NCBI GenBank assembly: GCA_963575745.1
Contig: CAUYUJ010011559.1
Location: 1 to 62,500 of the forward strand
DNA: 62,500 nt
Direction: 5' to 3'
From: Prorocentrum cordatum
Taxonomy: Eukaryota; Sar; Dinophyceae; Prorocentrales; Prorocentraceae
The translations under genes were made by a program, and so were the position numbers. Positions within the stretch are counted from its first letter, which is position 1. Each line of letters begins with the position of its first letter. Of the stretch, positions 50,940-61,239 are shown piece by piece. Under the pieces are notes generated by a model, which saw only the letters and a program-made list of their open reading frames with translations, searched no databases and was not told where the DNA came from.

Positions 50940-51765
50940 TATCTTCCTCAGCTTTTTTCGCGGAGTCTCCATCTTGAAAAGCCCCTTAGGGGCCTCAGGA
51001 AAGTTTATAATTGAAGGCTTCTTGGAGCCTTCTGGAGGCCTCCTGAGCGCCTTAAGGGGGCCTCTGAGGGCTTCCTCGGGTCACCCTGCTTCCAATCGCG
51101 GTCTCACTAAACGACCGCGTCACGATTTGGAATGCTTTGGGAGGCGTTCTGGAAACATTTTGGACCGTCATGGGGCTCTCCTCGGGTCATCTTGGGTCCT
51201 GTTGGGCCGTTTGGAGCTCTGTTGGACTGCCTGGGAACCCTTTTGGGCGATTGCAATAGAAACGCTGTTATGATGAACCCTAACGACGGAACACGGTTCC
51301 TCTTACACTCTATACGTCAAACTTCGACTTCCCTAGAAAACATAAGAAAACCTAAGACAACTGCAAAACAAAGTAGGGAACACTGAGCCCGTCCCCAACG
51401 AAAAGGGTTCCTTCTTCAAGCGGCCCACCGTAGTTGGTTGTGGAGCGTTTTCCGAGCCTCCTGGGTGGTCTCGGACGCCTGGAAGACCGAAGAACAGAGC
51501 ATTCCCCAATTCACGCAAAACCAGTGGGAAATCAATGTTTTGCTATGTATCGAAAGCTTCTTCACCGATCTGGGCCCGGTGCCTTGGCCCAGCAGGGAGG
51601 GACTTCCAGGACCCCCCCAGAAAGCCCGGGAGGGCCTTCTGCACGGGCGTCCTCGGGAGCCCCAGGGGCCACTGATCCTGGAGGTACTGTTTGTTTTTGT
51701 TTTGGGTGGGCGGCGGGTTTCCCCATCCCCCTGAAAGGCAAATGTAGAACAGGGCAATTCTACAT
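50940..51765. repeat. ~850-bp direct duplication, copy 2
   Basis: Diverged copy of 49385-50235 in the same orientation. The middle (51260-51420) differs and holds AT-richer sequence. A 98-codon plus-strand frame (51438-51734) lies in the conserved second half but is not shared as protein with copy 1. Confidence 0.85.
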
Positions 51766-51831
51766 TTACATCTATATATATATATATATATATACTAGTA
51801 CAAATTCACACATAAATAATGCGAGAGACAC

Positions 51832-51866
<35 letters not shown>

Positions 51867-51980
51867 GAGAGAAAGAGAAAACGAATTATCAACTAAACAA
51901 AGAGAACGGGAACGAGGAAGAGAGAGAGAGAGAGAGAGAGAAAAAGAGAGAGAGAGAGAGAGACAGAGAGGATATATATA
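51766..51980. repeat. TA and GA microsatellites
   Basis: (TA)n at 51773-51793 and GAGAGA/GACAGA tract at about 51825-51970. Confidence 0.97.
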
Positions 51981-52691
51981 TAGACAGGAGGAAGAGGACA
52001 TGGAGGAGGAGGGGGAGGACAGAGGAGCGAGGAGGGAGAAGAGAAAGAGAAGAGGGACGGTGGAGGAGGGAGTGCGCAGGAGCAGAGCGGAGGAGGACGG
52101 CCGCTCCGCTGGGGCCCTTGCTTACCCCGCGCTCCGAGGCCACAAGGCACCCGAGGATCCGCCGGCTCCCGGCCCCGGTAACTGGCCCTGGTACCCCGGC
52201 CTGCACCGGAGCGTGACGACGTCCTGGCGCCCAGGGGAAGCACTCGGGGGCAAGATCGAGCATCATCGAATCGCAGAACCGAAAACCACGACGAGATTTT
52301 TGTTCATTATGTTCGGCCTCCGGGGGCCCTTGCCGGGCCCCACGACCGTCAAGAAACGACGCAGGATGAAAAACAGGTCCCGGGAAAAGGGTCCAAACAT
52401 CTGGGGGTAGACGTTGTGAAAAATCACGACGTCGGGGGTCTGGGAAATCGGATCGGATCAGGACTTGAGTCGAACCGGGCCGCATGAAACATGAAAGGGA
52501 TCGGGTCGAAATCGCCAGCTTCTTAGCAGAAGGCGCCAGCCTCTCAGCGCCCAGAGAAGACGAAGCCCTGGGCAAATAGAATAGGCAGGAACATGAGGAG
52601 CATAAACTCTCGCGCTCTGGACCTCACACCCAAACGAAGAGCTGATGGCAGCGATCGGCCCAGTCCAGCTGGCAACAGCTACAGGCTTAGG
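51981..52691. other. Mixed region, nothing recognised
   Basis: Purine-rich start, then GC-rich sequence. GGGTCCAAACATCTGGGGGT-type text near 52389-52410. No gene or inverted-repeat element found. Confidence 0.4.
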
Positions 52692-52850
52692 GCAACAAGA
52701 TCTGTACAAATCTGCTGCTCCTGGCCAGGCCCATCCTGGGCCCAGGAGCGGTGTACAGGCCCCCCCTGGCTTGGCCAGGGAGGCATACACACCGCTCCTG
52801 GGCCAGGATGGGCCTAGCCAGGAGCAGTGGGCATGCATAGATCTCGTCGC
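52692..52850. mobile_element. ~160-bp long hairpin
   Basis: Core arms CTGCTCCTGGCCAGGCCCAT then CCTGGG and CCCAGGAGCGGTGTA (52715-52757) face their inverse ending at 52827; only about four mismatches and one gap. The loop has its own hairpin (CCCTGGC, TTG, GCCAGGG). Weaker pairing continues outward through AGATCTG words to 52692 and 52850. Confidence 0.87.
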
Positions 52851-53061
52851 CCGAGATCTGTTGCACGGTCTTGACCCGTTCTTTGGGGGGGAGGGCATCT
52901 TCCCGACGCAGCTGCGCTTTCGGGAAGGGACCTTCGGGCAGGGATTGCCCGAAACAGTGCTTTTCGTTTTCGTTTTATGTTCGTTCCCCCCTGTTGAACG
53001 TTGTGTCTTCAGCCCGCCTTGGCCGCACAACGTAATCGAAACGAAAACGGCCCACGAACAC
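52851..53061. other. Spacer, nothing recognised
   Basis: Balanced sequence between the hairpin and the dispersed repeat. Confidence 0.4.
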
Positions 53062-53268
53062 GTGAACGTTTTCTTGTTCGGCGTTTCTACATTTGGCGGA
53101 AGGTAGGGAGGAAGAGGGGGGGTCTGGCTCAAGACCTCTGCTAGATGCGACTGCTTGCAACAGTGCGTCCGATGGGGGAGATCCCACCTGCTTGAAACAG
53201 GCTCCCAAAATAGCCAAGATCTACTTCAGGGGGGGGAAAGAAGAGGTGAGAGGGCCCGCGCCGATCGG
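53062..53268. repeat. Dispersed ~205-bp repeat, copy 2
   Basis: ACGTTTTCTTGTTCGGCG, GGGGGGTCTGGCTC, CCCACCTGCTTGAAACAGGC and AGGGCCCGCGCCGATCGG align with 30358-30558. No inverted-repeat element follows here. Confidence 0.8.
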
Positions 53269-53556
53269 CAAAACAATGAATTACCCTGCGACGTACCTAA
53301 CCCATTTGCATCGAATGGAAAGAGACGTGGCCAATATTGGCAGGAACGTCGACGGTAAAGGCGCGGCGAGTTGTTGTACAAGCTGCATGTGATGCGCGCG
53401 CGTTGCACGACTCACAGGACAGCGAGGGGCCCCAAACTTGAAGAACATCGGGGGCGGGAACGACGGGCAGGAAAATTACGGAACCATGGGGGCGGGGAGC
53501 CATCGCGGCAGCAGCAGCATTGAGAAAGCGACAGGGGGTGCGAGCAGCAAGCGGTC
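53269..53556. other. Spacer, nothing recognised
   Basis: Balanced sequence before the 101-bp array. Confidence 0.4.
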
Positions 53557-54058
53557 TAATCTCAATATGCGGTGGGTACCCCCTATGCTGGCCCCCCTGC
53601 AGCCCTCGAAAGTGGCGACGGCTTCGCAGATCGCAGCCCCCTAAGGATGGCGGAGACTAACCTGAATCTGCGGCGAGTACCCACTATGCGGCCCCCCCCT
53701 GCAGCCCTCGAAAGTGGCGACAGTTTCACACATCGCAGCCCACCAGGGATGGCGAGGTCTAATCTGAGTCTGCGGCGAGTACACTTGATGCTGGCCCACC
53801 CAGCAGCCCTCGAAAGTGGCGACGGCTTCGCAGATCGCAGTCCCCTAGAGATGGCGGATTCTAACCTGAATCCGCGGCGAGCGCCCACTACGCTGGCCCC
53901 ACAGCAGCCCTCGAAAGTGGCGACAGTTATAAAAATCGCAGCCTCCCACAGATTGCAAGGACTAATCCGAACCTGCGGCGAGTACCCACTGTGCTGGCAC
54001 CCCCGCCAGCGGCCCTCGAAAGTGGCGACGGTTTCGCAGATCGCAGCCCCCCAGGCAA
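53557..54058. repeat. 101-102-bp minisatellite, five units
   Basis: CTAATCTGAATCTGCGGCGA, GCAGCCCTCGAAAGTGGCGA and CTTCGCAGATCGCAGCCCCC recur with unit starts 101-102 bp apart (anchor near 53570, 53671, 53773, 53875, 53976). Frames are open on both strands (286 codons plus, 261 minus) owing to the stop-poor unit. Confidence 0.97.
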
Positions 54059-54664
54059 GCCACCTGGCGCACAGGAGAGGAGATGAGAAGGGAGGCGGGG
54101 AGGAGGACGGAGACCGCAGCGCCACGTTCAAAACGAGAACCCAACGCAGGAGGGCTGGGAATGAGAAGCCGACGACCTCGTCGGAGCGCTGCTCAGGCCG
54201 ACCCCTGCCTTCGGGGGGTGTGCCCTCGGAGTGCCGCACTCGGACGAAGGGGGCCCGGTTGGGTCCACGGCGGCTCGCCCGCCTGGCCCGCGTCCGCACG
54301 AAAACGGTGTCCGGACCACTGCCTCGGGCCCACCTGGACCTCGTCCCCCCTCTTCCACCATTGCACAATAGGAATGCTACGCTCCTCTCTCCCCTGGCGG
54401 CGTCCGGGAAATGTCAACCAGTCTCGAATTGATCCCTGTCCCTAAGATGGGCGAGGAAAAACTGGGGACAATCCGAGGGATGTGCCCTCGTAAACTGGGG
54501 GAATCCTTAAGATCGGCATCGAGGTGAGGTGATACCAAACACAGGGAGAGGGACATGTTCCAAAATGGTGAATTGCTCGGCCCCCCTCTGCGTACCGTGT
54601 TTTACACAGGATTTACGGGAAACGGGTTTTCGATTGGATTTGTGTTCAAAATGCTGATCTCGCT
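54059..54664. other. Flank of the 101-bp array; trace of TTACCAGCC-related element
   Basis: GGA-rich text, GACCGC, then TTCAAAACGAGAACCCAACG at 54127 echo the flank of the 77-bp array (15768). At 54415-54535, AACCAGTCTCGAATTGATCC, CTGTCCCTAAG and GGCATCGAGGTGAGGTGA recall the ends of the element at 49696. Confidence 0.5.
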
Positions 54665-54800
54665 GAAGCGCTGGCCTCATTTTCGGGCTACCGCTCGTTC
54701 CGAATCGTGCTCCCGCTGCAACGCTGGTCTAATTTCCGCGCTTCCACTCGTTCCGAATCGTGCTCTCGCTGCAGCGCTGGCGTCATTAATTCCAGCGCCA
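54665..54800. repeat. ~60-bp tandem, two and a half units
   Basis: ATTTTCGGGCTACCGCTCGT, TCCGAATCGTGCTCCCGCTG, CAACGCTGG repeats as ATTTCCGCGCTTCCACTCGT, TCCGAATCGTGCTCTCGCTG, CAGCGCTGG. Related text at 17890-17975. Confidence 0.85.
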
Positions 54801-55114
54801 TGCCGCAGCATGGTTTTCGTTCCTTTCAAATAGATAGGATCCAAAATCTAGAAAATGGCCACCCGAAAAAAAAACATCAGAAGTGATTGCACGTCCGGTG
54901 TCGTTTCGTTGTTGTTTTGGGCCGCAGACCCCACGACTTTGGGGCGTCTCCACGCCATGCTATGTCGTGATACGCGTTGATCTTCAACGCCATGCTATGC
55001 CATGTAATGCTATGCCATGCTACAACATCCGACTGTGCGAATGGAAAGGGGATATCCGCCATGGTAACGGATGGGAGGGAGTGGTAGGACGTCAGATGTG
55101 ACGCGAGCGCACCT
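54801..55114. other. Spacer with CCATGCTATG words
   Basis: Five or so CCATGCTATG/CCATGTAATG words at 54953-55022, otherwise unremarkable. Confidence 0.5.
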
Positions 55115-55312
55115 GGCTTGTCCCCTTCCCCTCCCCCTCTTCCTCCCCCTCCTCCTCCCCCTCCTCCCCGCCTCCTCCTCCCCCTCCTTCTCCCCCTCCT
55201 CCTCCCCATCCGTCTGCCTGCCTATTCATCCCTCTCCTCCTCCTCCCCCTCCCCCTCCTCCTCCCTGCCTCCCCCTCCTCCTCCTCCTCCTCCTCCTCCT
55301 CCGCCTCGGCCA
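55115..55312. repeat. CTCC/TCC microsatellite
   Basis: Pyrimidine-rich tract of CCCCTCCTCC and CTCCTC units. Confidence 0.95.
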
Positions 55313-55406
55313 GAAGAGGGCGAAAAACGAAATTGCACAAGGGACGACCGCCGTTGTCTAGACTGGCCCCTTTTCCGAGCGATGTGAACACAGGCGCAAG
55401 AACCAG

Positions 55407-55589
55407 ATGAGCCTGGCCAGGATCGGTGAGATGAATGATCGGCGACTCCCGATGATTCACAATATTGGTCCCTCTCCAAGCCTCTGGATAGCTCCCGTTG
55501 ACCGCTTCTACATCTACGTCGTGAACCTAAGCCAGCACATCAAGTCCGTCGCACGTGCGCAACAAGAAGAACAACCTCTTCACGGATAA
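55407..55589 (+). other. 60-codon protein-like frame, unrecognised
   Basis: From ATG at 55407 to TAA at 55587-55589, or longer upstream without an ATG. Composition is unlike the repeat frames: R-F-Y-I-Y-V-V-N-L-S-Q-H-I-K-S-V-A-R-A followed by Q-Q-E-E-Q. No family recognised and no neighbour supports it. Could be a decayed exon. Confidence 0.2.
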
Positions 55590-55709
55590 AGCCTCCCGCG
55601 CAGCCCTTACATTGACCCGAGTGCGCCCGCTCGCAGGCCGGGATCAACGTCGCGACGAACCACAAGAGGCGCGGCGGGACCCCTCCCGAAACACTTAAAA
55701 CGGCTGGAC

Positions 55710-56045
55710 TCACTGTGCCTGGAGCCATCCGCGGGGGGCGGGCTGGGCGGCATCCTGCTCGGACTCCTCGAACACGTGCAGGGTCTCGTCTACCTCCATG
55801 GTGTCCCTCCACGAGTCGGGCAAAGTCTCGTCCAGGAAGGAGCTCAGGTCCTGGCACGGAACATCCATGAGAAGCCCCCAAAGCTGCCAGCCGACTCCTG
55901 CCTGACGCGGAATGCCTCGCAACGGAACATGCACAATCGCGAATGGTAGCCAGCGCAGACGTGGACCCCACACAAGAGGCTCGTGCACTGTCGATGTGCA
56001 ACCCATGTGATGCCGGGCGTGGATGGTACAAAAGATGCGGTTCAA
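55710..56045 (-). other. 111-codon protein-like frame, unrecognised
   Basis: From ATG at 56045 to TGA at 55712-55710. The second half (D-L-S-S-F-L-D-E-T-L-P-D-S-W-R-D and E-V-D-E-T-L-H-V-F-E-E-S-E) is acidic and balanced like real protein. The stop overlaps GTGAGT, which could instead be a splice donor. It faces the frame at 55407 on the other strand. No homologue recognised; listed as a candidate exon remnant. Confidence 0.25.
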
Positions 56046-57330
56046 TTGATGTATGCAGTGTAATGCTTGTGCGATGTCATGTCATTTATGGATGCAGCCC
56101 AAGTGGTGCAACATGGAAGTGATGCCGACTGTGCGGTGCAGTCTAATATGCGAGGCACAATACACGCGGTGGAAAATACGTCGCGCAATCTACTATGTGC
56201 AACCTACGACGAGATGCAACATGGATTGCGCCCTGCGTGTGTATCCATCCTCGTAGTTTCCCGATCCCGTCTCTCTCTCTCTCTCTTCCGCTCTCTCATT
56301 CTCTTTCTCTCTCTCTCTCTATCTCGGTCCCTCTCGCTCTCTTTCCCTATTTCGTTCATTTCCGGTCAATGAAGCGATCTTCTGCTTAGCCCCAAAGCAT
56401 TGCAACTTCTACCTTCCACGCCCGAACACCACCCAACCGTATTTGTTAATTGGCAGTTGGGGCTTCAGGCCGCAGTTCAAACTCACGAATCACAATCTTA
56501 CCCGCCCACTGTACAACAACACATGTATTCTGGCATCGGGAATTGTAGTTGTGGGCTCCCAAACACAACTTCGCATATTAAAGCACAAGGTGTTCTGCAG
56601 CACGTATTGCAGAGCCGTGTCTTCATGTAGAAGATTGGGCCCCCGATCTCCCAAACACAATGTCACACGTGAGTGCACCTCTTGTTTGGCACCTCCGCCA
56701 CCGAATCCGAGGATTACATTGAGACAGATGAGATTCCGAGTAAAGTTTCACGAAGCCTGTTGGCCCGACTTCTACAACATATGGTGTCTGTTGGAAGCCT
56801 GATGTAAATGCGCGGCCACCGTATGCCCAGTTTGGACAGCCAGGCGTCCTTGGTACTCTAGATCGCAAGTGTCTAAACGAGAACACCCGCTGTTGGACCT
56901 CGTCCACTGCATGCGCCCTGTAGATACATAACAACAGGTTTGGATTGCAGGTGCCACGAATCTAAAGGGATTGTATGTGCTATGCCTTGGGTTCCCCAAT
57001 GCAATTCGGCAGCCCAAACGGAGCCCACTGTGGCCGCGCAATTACGCCAGGCTCCCCAAACCACATAGAACTTAGATCCTCCCAACTGACAACACAAGGC
57101 GTATTGAAAGAGTTCAGTCAACATTGCAATGTGAACAATGACATCGTGAGGTGTGGCGACGCAGGTGCGAACATGTGGCTTCCCATGTGCAACTGCGTTT
57201 TGGGGGCTACTACAGGTAACATCGCAATCCTCTGTCTGATAGGAGGCAAGGGGCCGTGCGTGCTCAACGTGAGGTTGCGGCTTGGAGCTACTCAATTCCG
57301 TTTCCAGAAAGTAAGAGAATACAGCGTTTT
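56046..57330. repeat. AT-richer block with CT tract and degenerate inverted repeats
   Basis: A CT microsatellite is at 56265-56345. From about 56400 the block has recurring CTCCCAAACACAA and CACAAGGTGTT words. 56797-56841 (GCCTGATGTAAATGCGCGGC then CACCGTATGCCCAGTTTGG) is an imperfect inverse of about 57007-57053. No gene recognised. Confidence 0.5.
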
Positions 57331-58325
57331 TGCTACACAGTAAACGAAACATACTGAGCTTTGACACCTTACCTGTGTTTCTGGAGATCAAAATGGAAGT
57401 CAGTTCAAACACAGTAGGGCCCATTGGGCTCTGGAGTCTGCTCCAGTTCTCCTTCCCCCCTACCTCTCCTCTCCTCCTCCTCCTCCTCCTCCTTCCCATC
57501 CTCCTCATCCTTCTCTCTCCACCTCCTCCTCATTAATCGGATTTCTGGGTTTGAACCACAGCCAAACAACATCCCAATAGGAATGGGGAACGCCCCAGGT
57601 TGAAGGAGTGTCTGTGTGACATGAACAGCATACACATTGAACTCCAATAGAGATGGAGCTGCCACAAAATCAACAATACACCTATGTGATTTGAGCGGGG
57701 CCCCTGAGGAGTGTAGCAAACCCTGATGTCATGGAAATCTAATAGAATCGGACTCCCGTAAAGACTTGATACGGCTTTAGACCGAGATGATTCCTCCTCG
57801 TTGACTCTCGTCCCCACTCTTTGTCCTGTTCCTCTCTCCTTTTCCTACTCCTCCTCCTCTTCCTCCTCTCCCTCCTTATCCAAAAAATTGATTTGGGTGT
57901 TAACTTTCGTCCAAACAAGATTCTAACGGAAACGGAGGAGGCCCCAGATTCAGAGTGCTCCGATTGAGAAAAAACAAAATAAATCGTATGTTTTATCGAG
58001 CAGGCCCCAGGCCAAACAAATATTCGGTTTGTGATTTGAAAGCGGCCCAGATCGTAGTTCAACCGGGATACGAAGTTCCCCCGACATCATGAGATTCGAT
58101 TGTATTGGGGTGGTAGTTAAAACGCATTCCGATATAGGACTTGAACCTGCTTCAGCCCTAGACGATGCCTCCTCATCATCCATCCTCCCTTCTCTTAACT
58201 TGTGTCCTCTCTCCGCATCCTCATCCAAATAATGTTTCTGGTATATGAATCATCCAAAAGGTTCCTCTCGGAATGGGGCAAGCCTCAGATCCAGAAGGTT
58301 CCTATTGAATGTGGAAATCATTTGA
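57331..58325. repeat. ~345-bp degenerate tandem repeat, about three units
   Basis: Each unit has a CTCCTC tract, then an AATTGATTT/AATCGGATTTCTGG word, CCAAACAACATCCCAATAGG-like text and a GGCCCCAG/GCCCCAGGTTG word. Unit starts are near 57530, 57878 and 58217. Strong divergence between units. Confidence 0.7.
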
Positions 58326-59864
58326 ACTGAATTCTAACTGTGCATGTGTGTATAGAAATACATACAGGCATACATACAAACAAGTCTAAACAGAGCAAAA
58401 AGGCCAGTCATCGATATGGAGATGGTGGCCGGTTTTCCCCGGGCGACCTCACATCTCGCAGCGGAAGTCCACACTTGGAGCCTGCACGTCGTCGCAGGGA
58501 AGGCAACGAAAAGATCGGCCCGAGAACCAACCCGACGTCCTTGCAGCCCACCGCCTTGCACTGCGGATTCTGGCTCGGCCCCTGGAATCTCCACTCGCCG
58601 TCCTGCTCGCCTTGGGCGGGTCGCCGAGGGAAGCGAGCGGGGAGCAGACGCCGATGGAAGCACCAGCCCTGGGGGCTGCAGGGCCTCTCCCCTTCCCCCT
58701 GCGATCCATCTTCCGCAGTGACCCAGCGTGGACCTGCAAGCCAAAGTGGACCCCGCACAATCAATTACTGCACGGTGATTGTAGAAGCTGTGCGCTGCAG
58801 CGTGCACGTGCAGATCCTTCACACGGACGGGCGGTACGGACGCAAAGACCTTGGCCGCCCACATTGGCATGCTCGAGGCGGCGGGCTGCCAACCCCCCAG
58901 GGACGCAAGGGCATTTAACCCACCCCCGTCCTTGCCGAATGGGCGTCGGGAACAAGCGCCCGCACAACGCAAGGACGCAGGGGTACCCTCGGAAGCCGCG
59001 CGCCCCTGCGGACACGGCGCCGCAGATCAACCTGCCCGGGTGGGCGACGCAGCGCATGCTGCGGAGGCAGGGGCGCGCAAGGCCCCCCCCTCCTGCACTT
59101 TCCGCGCCCCCGGGGGCCCCTCTCCCTGAGGGCGACGCACCACATGCTGCGGTGGCAAGAACGCGCAAGGGCCGGAGACAGATCATTAGCACCCAGAACT
59201 CCGACAGGATGCCTCCAATGCGCTGGCCAGGGTACGGCATCTGCCTCCAGAGGACCAAGCCAAGACTGGCCAGCCGTCGTGACCTCTCCGAGGCGCCAGG
59301 ACGTCTGGGGATGTGGGGGCGTGGGGACGCGTGAGGGGGCTCGATGCGGAGACTGGCTCACGGGGGAAACGTCGAGCTGCAATATGCGACGACCAATGGT
59401 CGTTTGGGGGCCGATGCATCCCCCCCGAGCCAATCCCGCCCCCAAGCGTTGCCCCTTGGTTGTCGGGTCATGACTCCGCTCTCCAGTGACCGTTCGGGGC
59501 GATCCTGGCACCCCAACATCGCTCTCGGCGAGGCTTGACTGCTGGATAGCATCCTGAGGCTGCAAGACCGCCGAGAGACCGCGAACCGATCCCCATCTGT
59601 GAGTCTCTTCCCCACCGAACGTTGCTCCTGAGCGGATCCCCCCGAAAGTTGCAACGTTGCTCCTGATCGGGGATTGCAAAAGGTGCCCGCGGCCCAAAGT
59701 GCCCCCGGCTTTTCGGTTTGTGTTTGAGCCCCTGGGGCCCTCTGGGCCTCGCAAAAGGTGCTCTCTAGAGGCCGTGTGGGGCCTCCTTGGAAATCCTGGG
59801 GGCAACCTGGGCCGGGGGCACTTCCACTAGCAACACCCGGCCTGAGGGGGGGGTCCCCGAAAGA
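58326..59864. other. GC-rich region, no gene recognised
   Basis: Long frames occur on both strands (up to 296 codons), and none has a recognisable motif. ACGTTGCTCCTGA recurs at 59619 and 59653. AAAGTGCCCCCGGC and CCTGGGGCC text near 59697-59740 recalls 52318. Possibly decayed retroelement, unproven. Confidence 0.35.
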
Positions 59865-59915
59865 GGGGAGGAGGAGGAGGAGGAGGAGGAGGAGCAGGAG
59901 GAGGAGGACCAGTGA
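59865..59915. repeat. GGA microsatellite
   Basis: Short GGAGGA tract. Confidence 0.95.
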
Positions 59916-59929
59916 AAACCCAAGCGTCA

Positions 59930-60345
59930 TGCCCCTACAACGGTTCATTTCCACCAGAAATTGCCTCGTTGGAAGACAACCAAAACATTGTTGTCGGGAT
60001 TCCAACGCCACATATCAACCTGACTGCTGCGTCTTCGCGATCTTGAATCGTGCAAGAACACCAACCCTGGGACTTCAACACCGCGAATCAACGTAACTGT
60101 TGCACCCTCATAACCATCAATCCTTCCAACACAAATTTCTGGTACGCTGATCATGGGAACCCGTGGAACTCCTGCAATGTTTTCAAACAAGTGTGCGCGG
60201 CGCTACGGCGAGGACCATATGTTGAAAACCACCCGCCCTCGATCCGTGAAGATCATTTTTCAACGAATGTGCGCGGAACTGAGGCGAGAGCCACATTTTG
60301 AAAACCACCCGTCTTCCATCGGTGAAAGTGTTGTCATTTGTTTCA
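59930..60345. repeat. Two short tandem duplications (~76 and ~73 bp)
   Basis: GGGATTCCAACGCCACATAT then CAACCTGACTGCTGCGTC (59996) recurs as GGGACTTCAACACCGCGAAT then CAACGTAACTGTTGCACC (60070). TTGAAAACCACCCGCCCTCG (60219) recurs as TTGAAAACCACCCGTCTTCC (60297). An 81-codon minus frame (60190-59945) spans the first pair and has balanced composition (V-D-M-W-R-W-N-P-D-N-N-V-L-V-V); whether it codes is unknown. Confidence 0.6.
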
Positions 60346-60439
60346 GCTTGAGGGTCATAAATGGTGAGAAGTTTCAGGCGAAACGCCTGGACCGCCCTAA
60401 AAACTGGCCTCGGGGTGCGACAGGGAGAAGTTATGTAGA

Positions 60440-60605
60440 AGGAAAAGCAAGAGGAAGAGGAGGAGAAGGATGAGGAGGAGGAGAAGGAGGGTGAGGAGGG
60501 TGAGGATGAGGAGAAGGAGAAGGAGGAGGAAGAGGGGGAGGGGGAGGAGGAGGGGGAGGAGGAGGAGAGGAGGAGGAGGAGGAGCAGGAGGAGGAGGGGG
60601 GGGGC
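60440..60605. repeat. GGA/GAG microsatellite
   Basis: Purine tract with GGAGAAGGAGG and GGGGGAGG units. Confidence 0.95.
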
Positions 60606-60944
60606 GAGCGCCCTCGTCCGCTGAGCCGCCCGCCGCAGACGGCGCGAAACTGGCCGGTGAAGCCGCCCTGCGGGAGTGCGCGGCGGGGCGAAGGCCGAGC
60701 CGAACAAAATGGGGGGATAGGGCGAGGGGGGGGTACGAAATCTGCTGCATGCAGCTGGCTTCGGCCCCGCCGCCGGGCCCATGCCTCGATACGTGGGCGC
60801 CTCCCGGCGCCGGGAGGCGCTGGGGAAATCAGCTGCGCGAGCTGATGCTCAAACCCCTCCTCTGCTATCCCCTTCTTTCGTCCGGCCCGAGAGGAGGGGG
60901 GAGGCGGCGCCTCGTCCCCGGCTGCCCCGCGCGGGGGGGGGAAG
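60606..60944. other. GC-rich spacer, nothing recognised
   Basis: GC-rich DNA with a plus frame that runs into the conserved coding tail below. Its upstream sequence has no counterpart in the other two copies. Confidence 0.4.
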
Positions 60945-61156
60945 TAGGAGGCAACTGCTGGGAGGCCTTCGTCGGGGGGACCAAGGAGGAGTAGGCCCCA
61001 TGCGGGGGGCCGTTGCGCTGGAGTGGGCCTCGGATTCAGCGGGACTCAGCCAGATTGAGCGGGATTAAGTCGGATGAAGTGGGGTTAAGCCGGATTAAGC
61101 CGGATGTCGGACCAGGGCAAAATCAGAATCTTACCTCCCAGGAGTTGCATCCGAAG
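60945..61156 (+). repeat. Dispersed ~220-bp element with conserved coding tail, copy 3
   Basis: TAGGAGGCAACTGCTGGGAG opens it. The frame V-G-G-N-C-W-E-A-F-V-G-G-T-K-E-E then TAG aligns with copies 1 and 2. AGGCCCCATGCGGGGGGCC, GGATTAAG-type units and GTCGGACCAGGGCAAAATCA follow. Confidence 0.75.
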
Positions 61157-61239
61157 GGGGAGGGGTGGGTTAGGGGAGATCAATGGAAAATTGTTCGAAG
61201 CCCATGAATGACGTTCCTGGGCTAACTGCCCGCCAGTCG
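61157..61239. other. Short spacer
   Basis: Nothing recognised. Confidence 0.4.
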
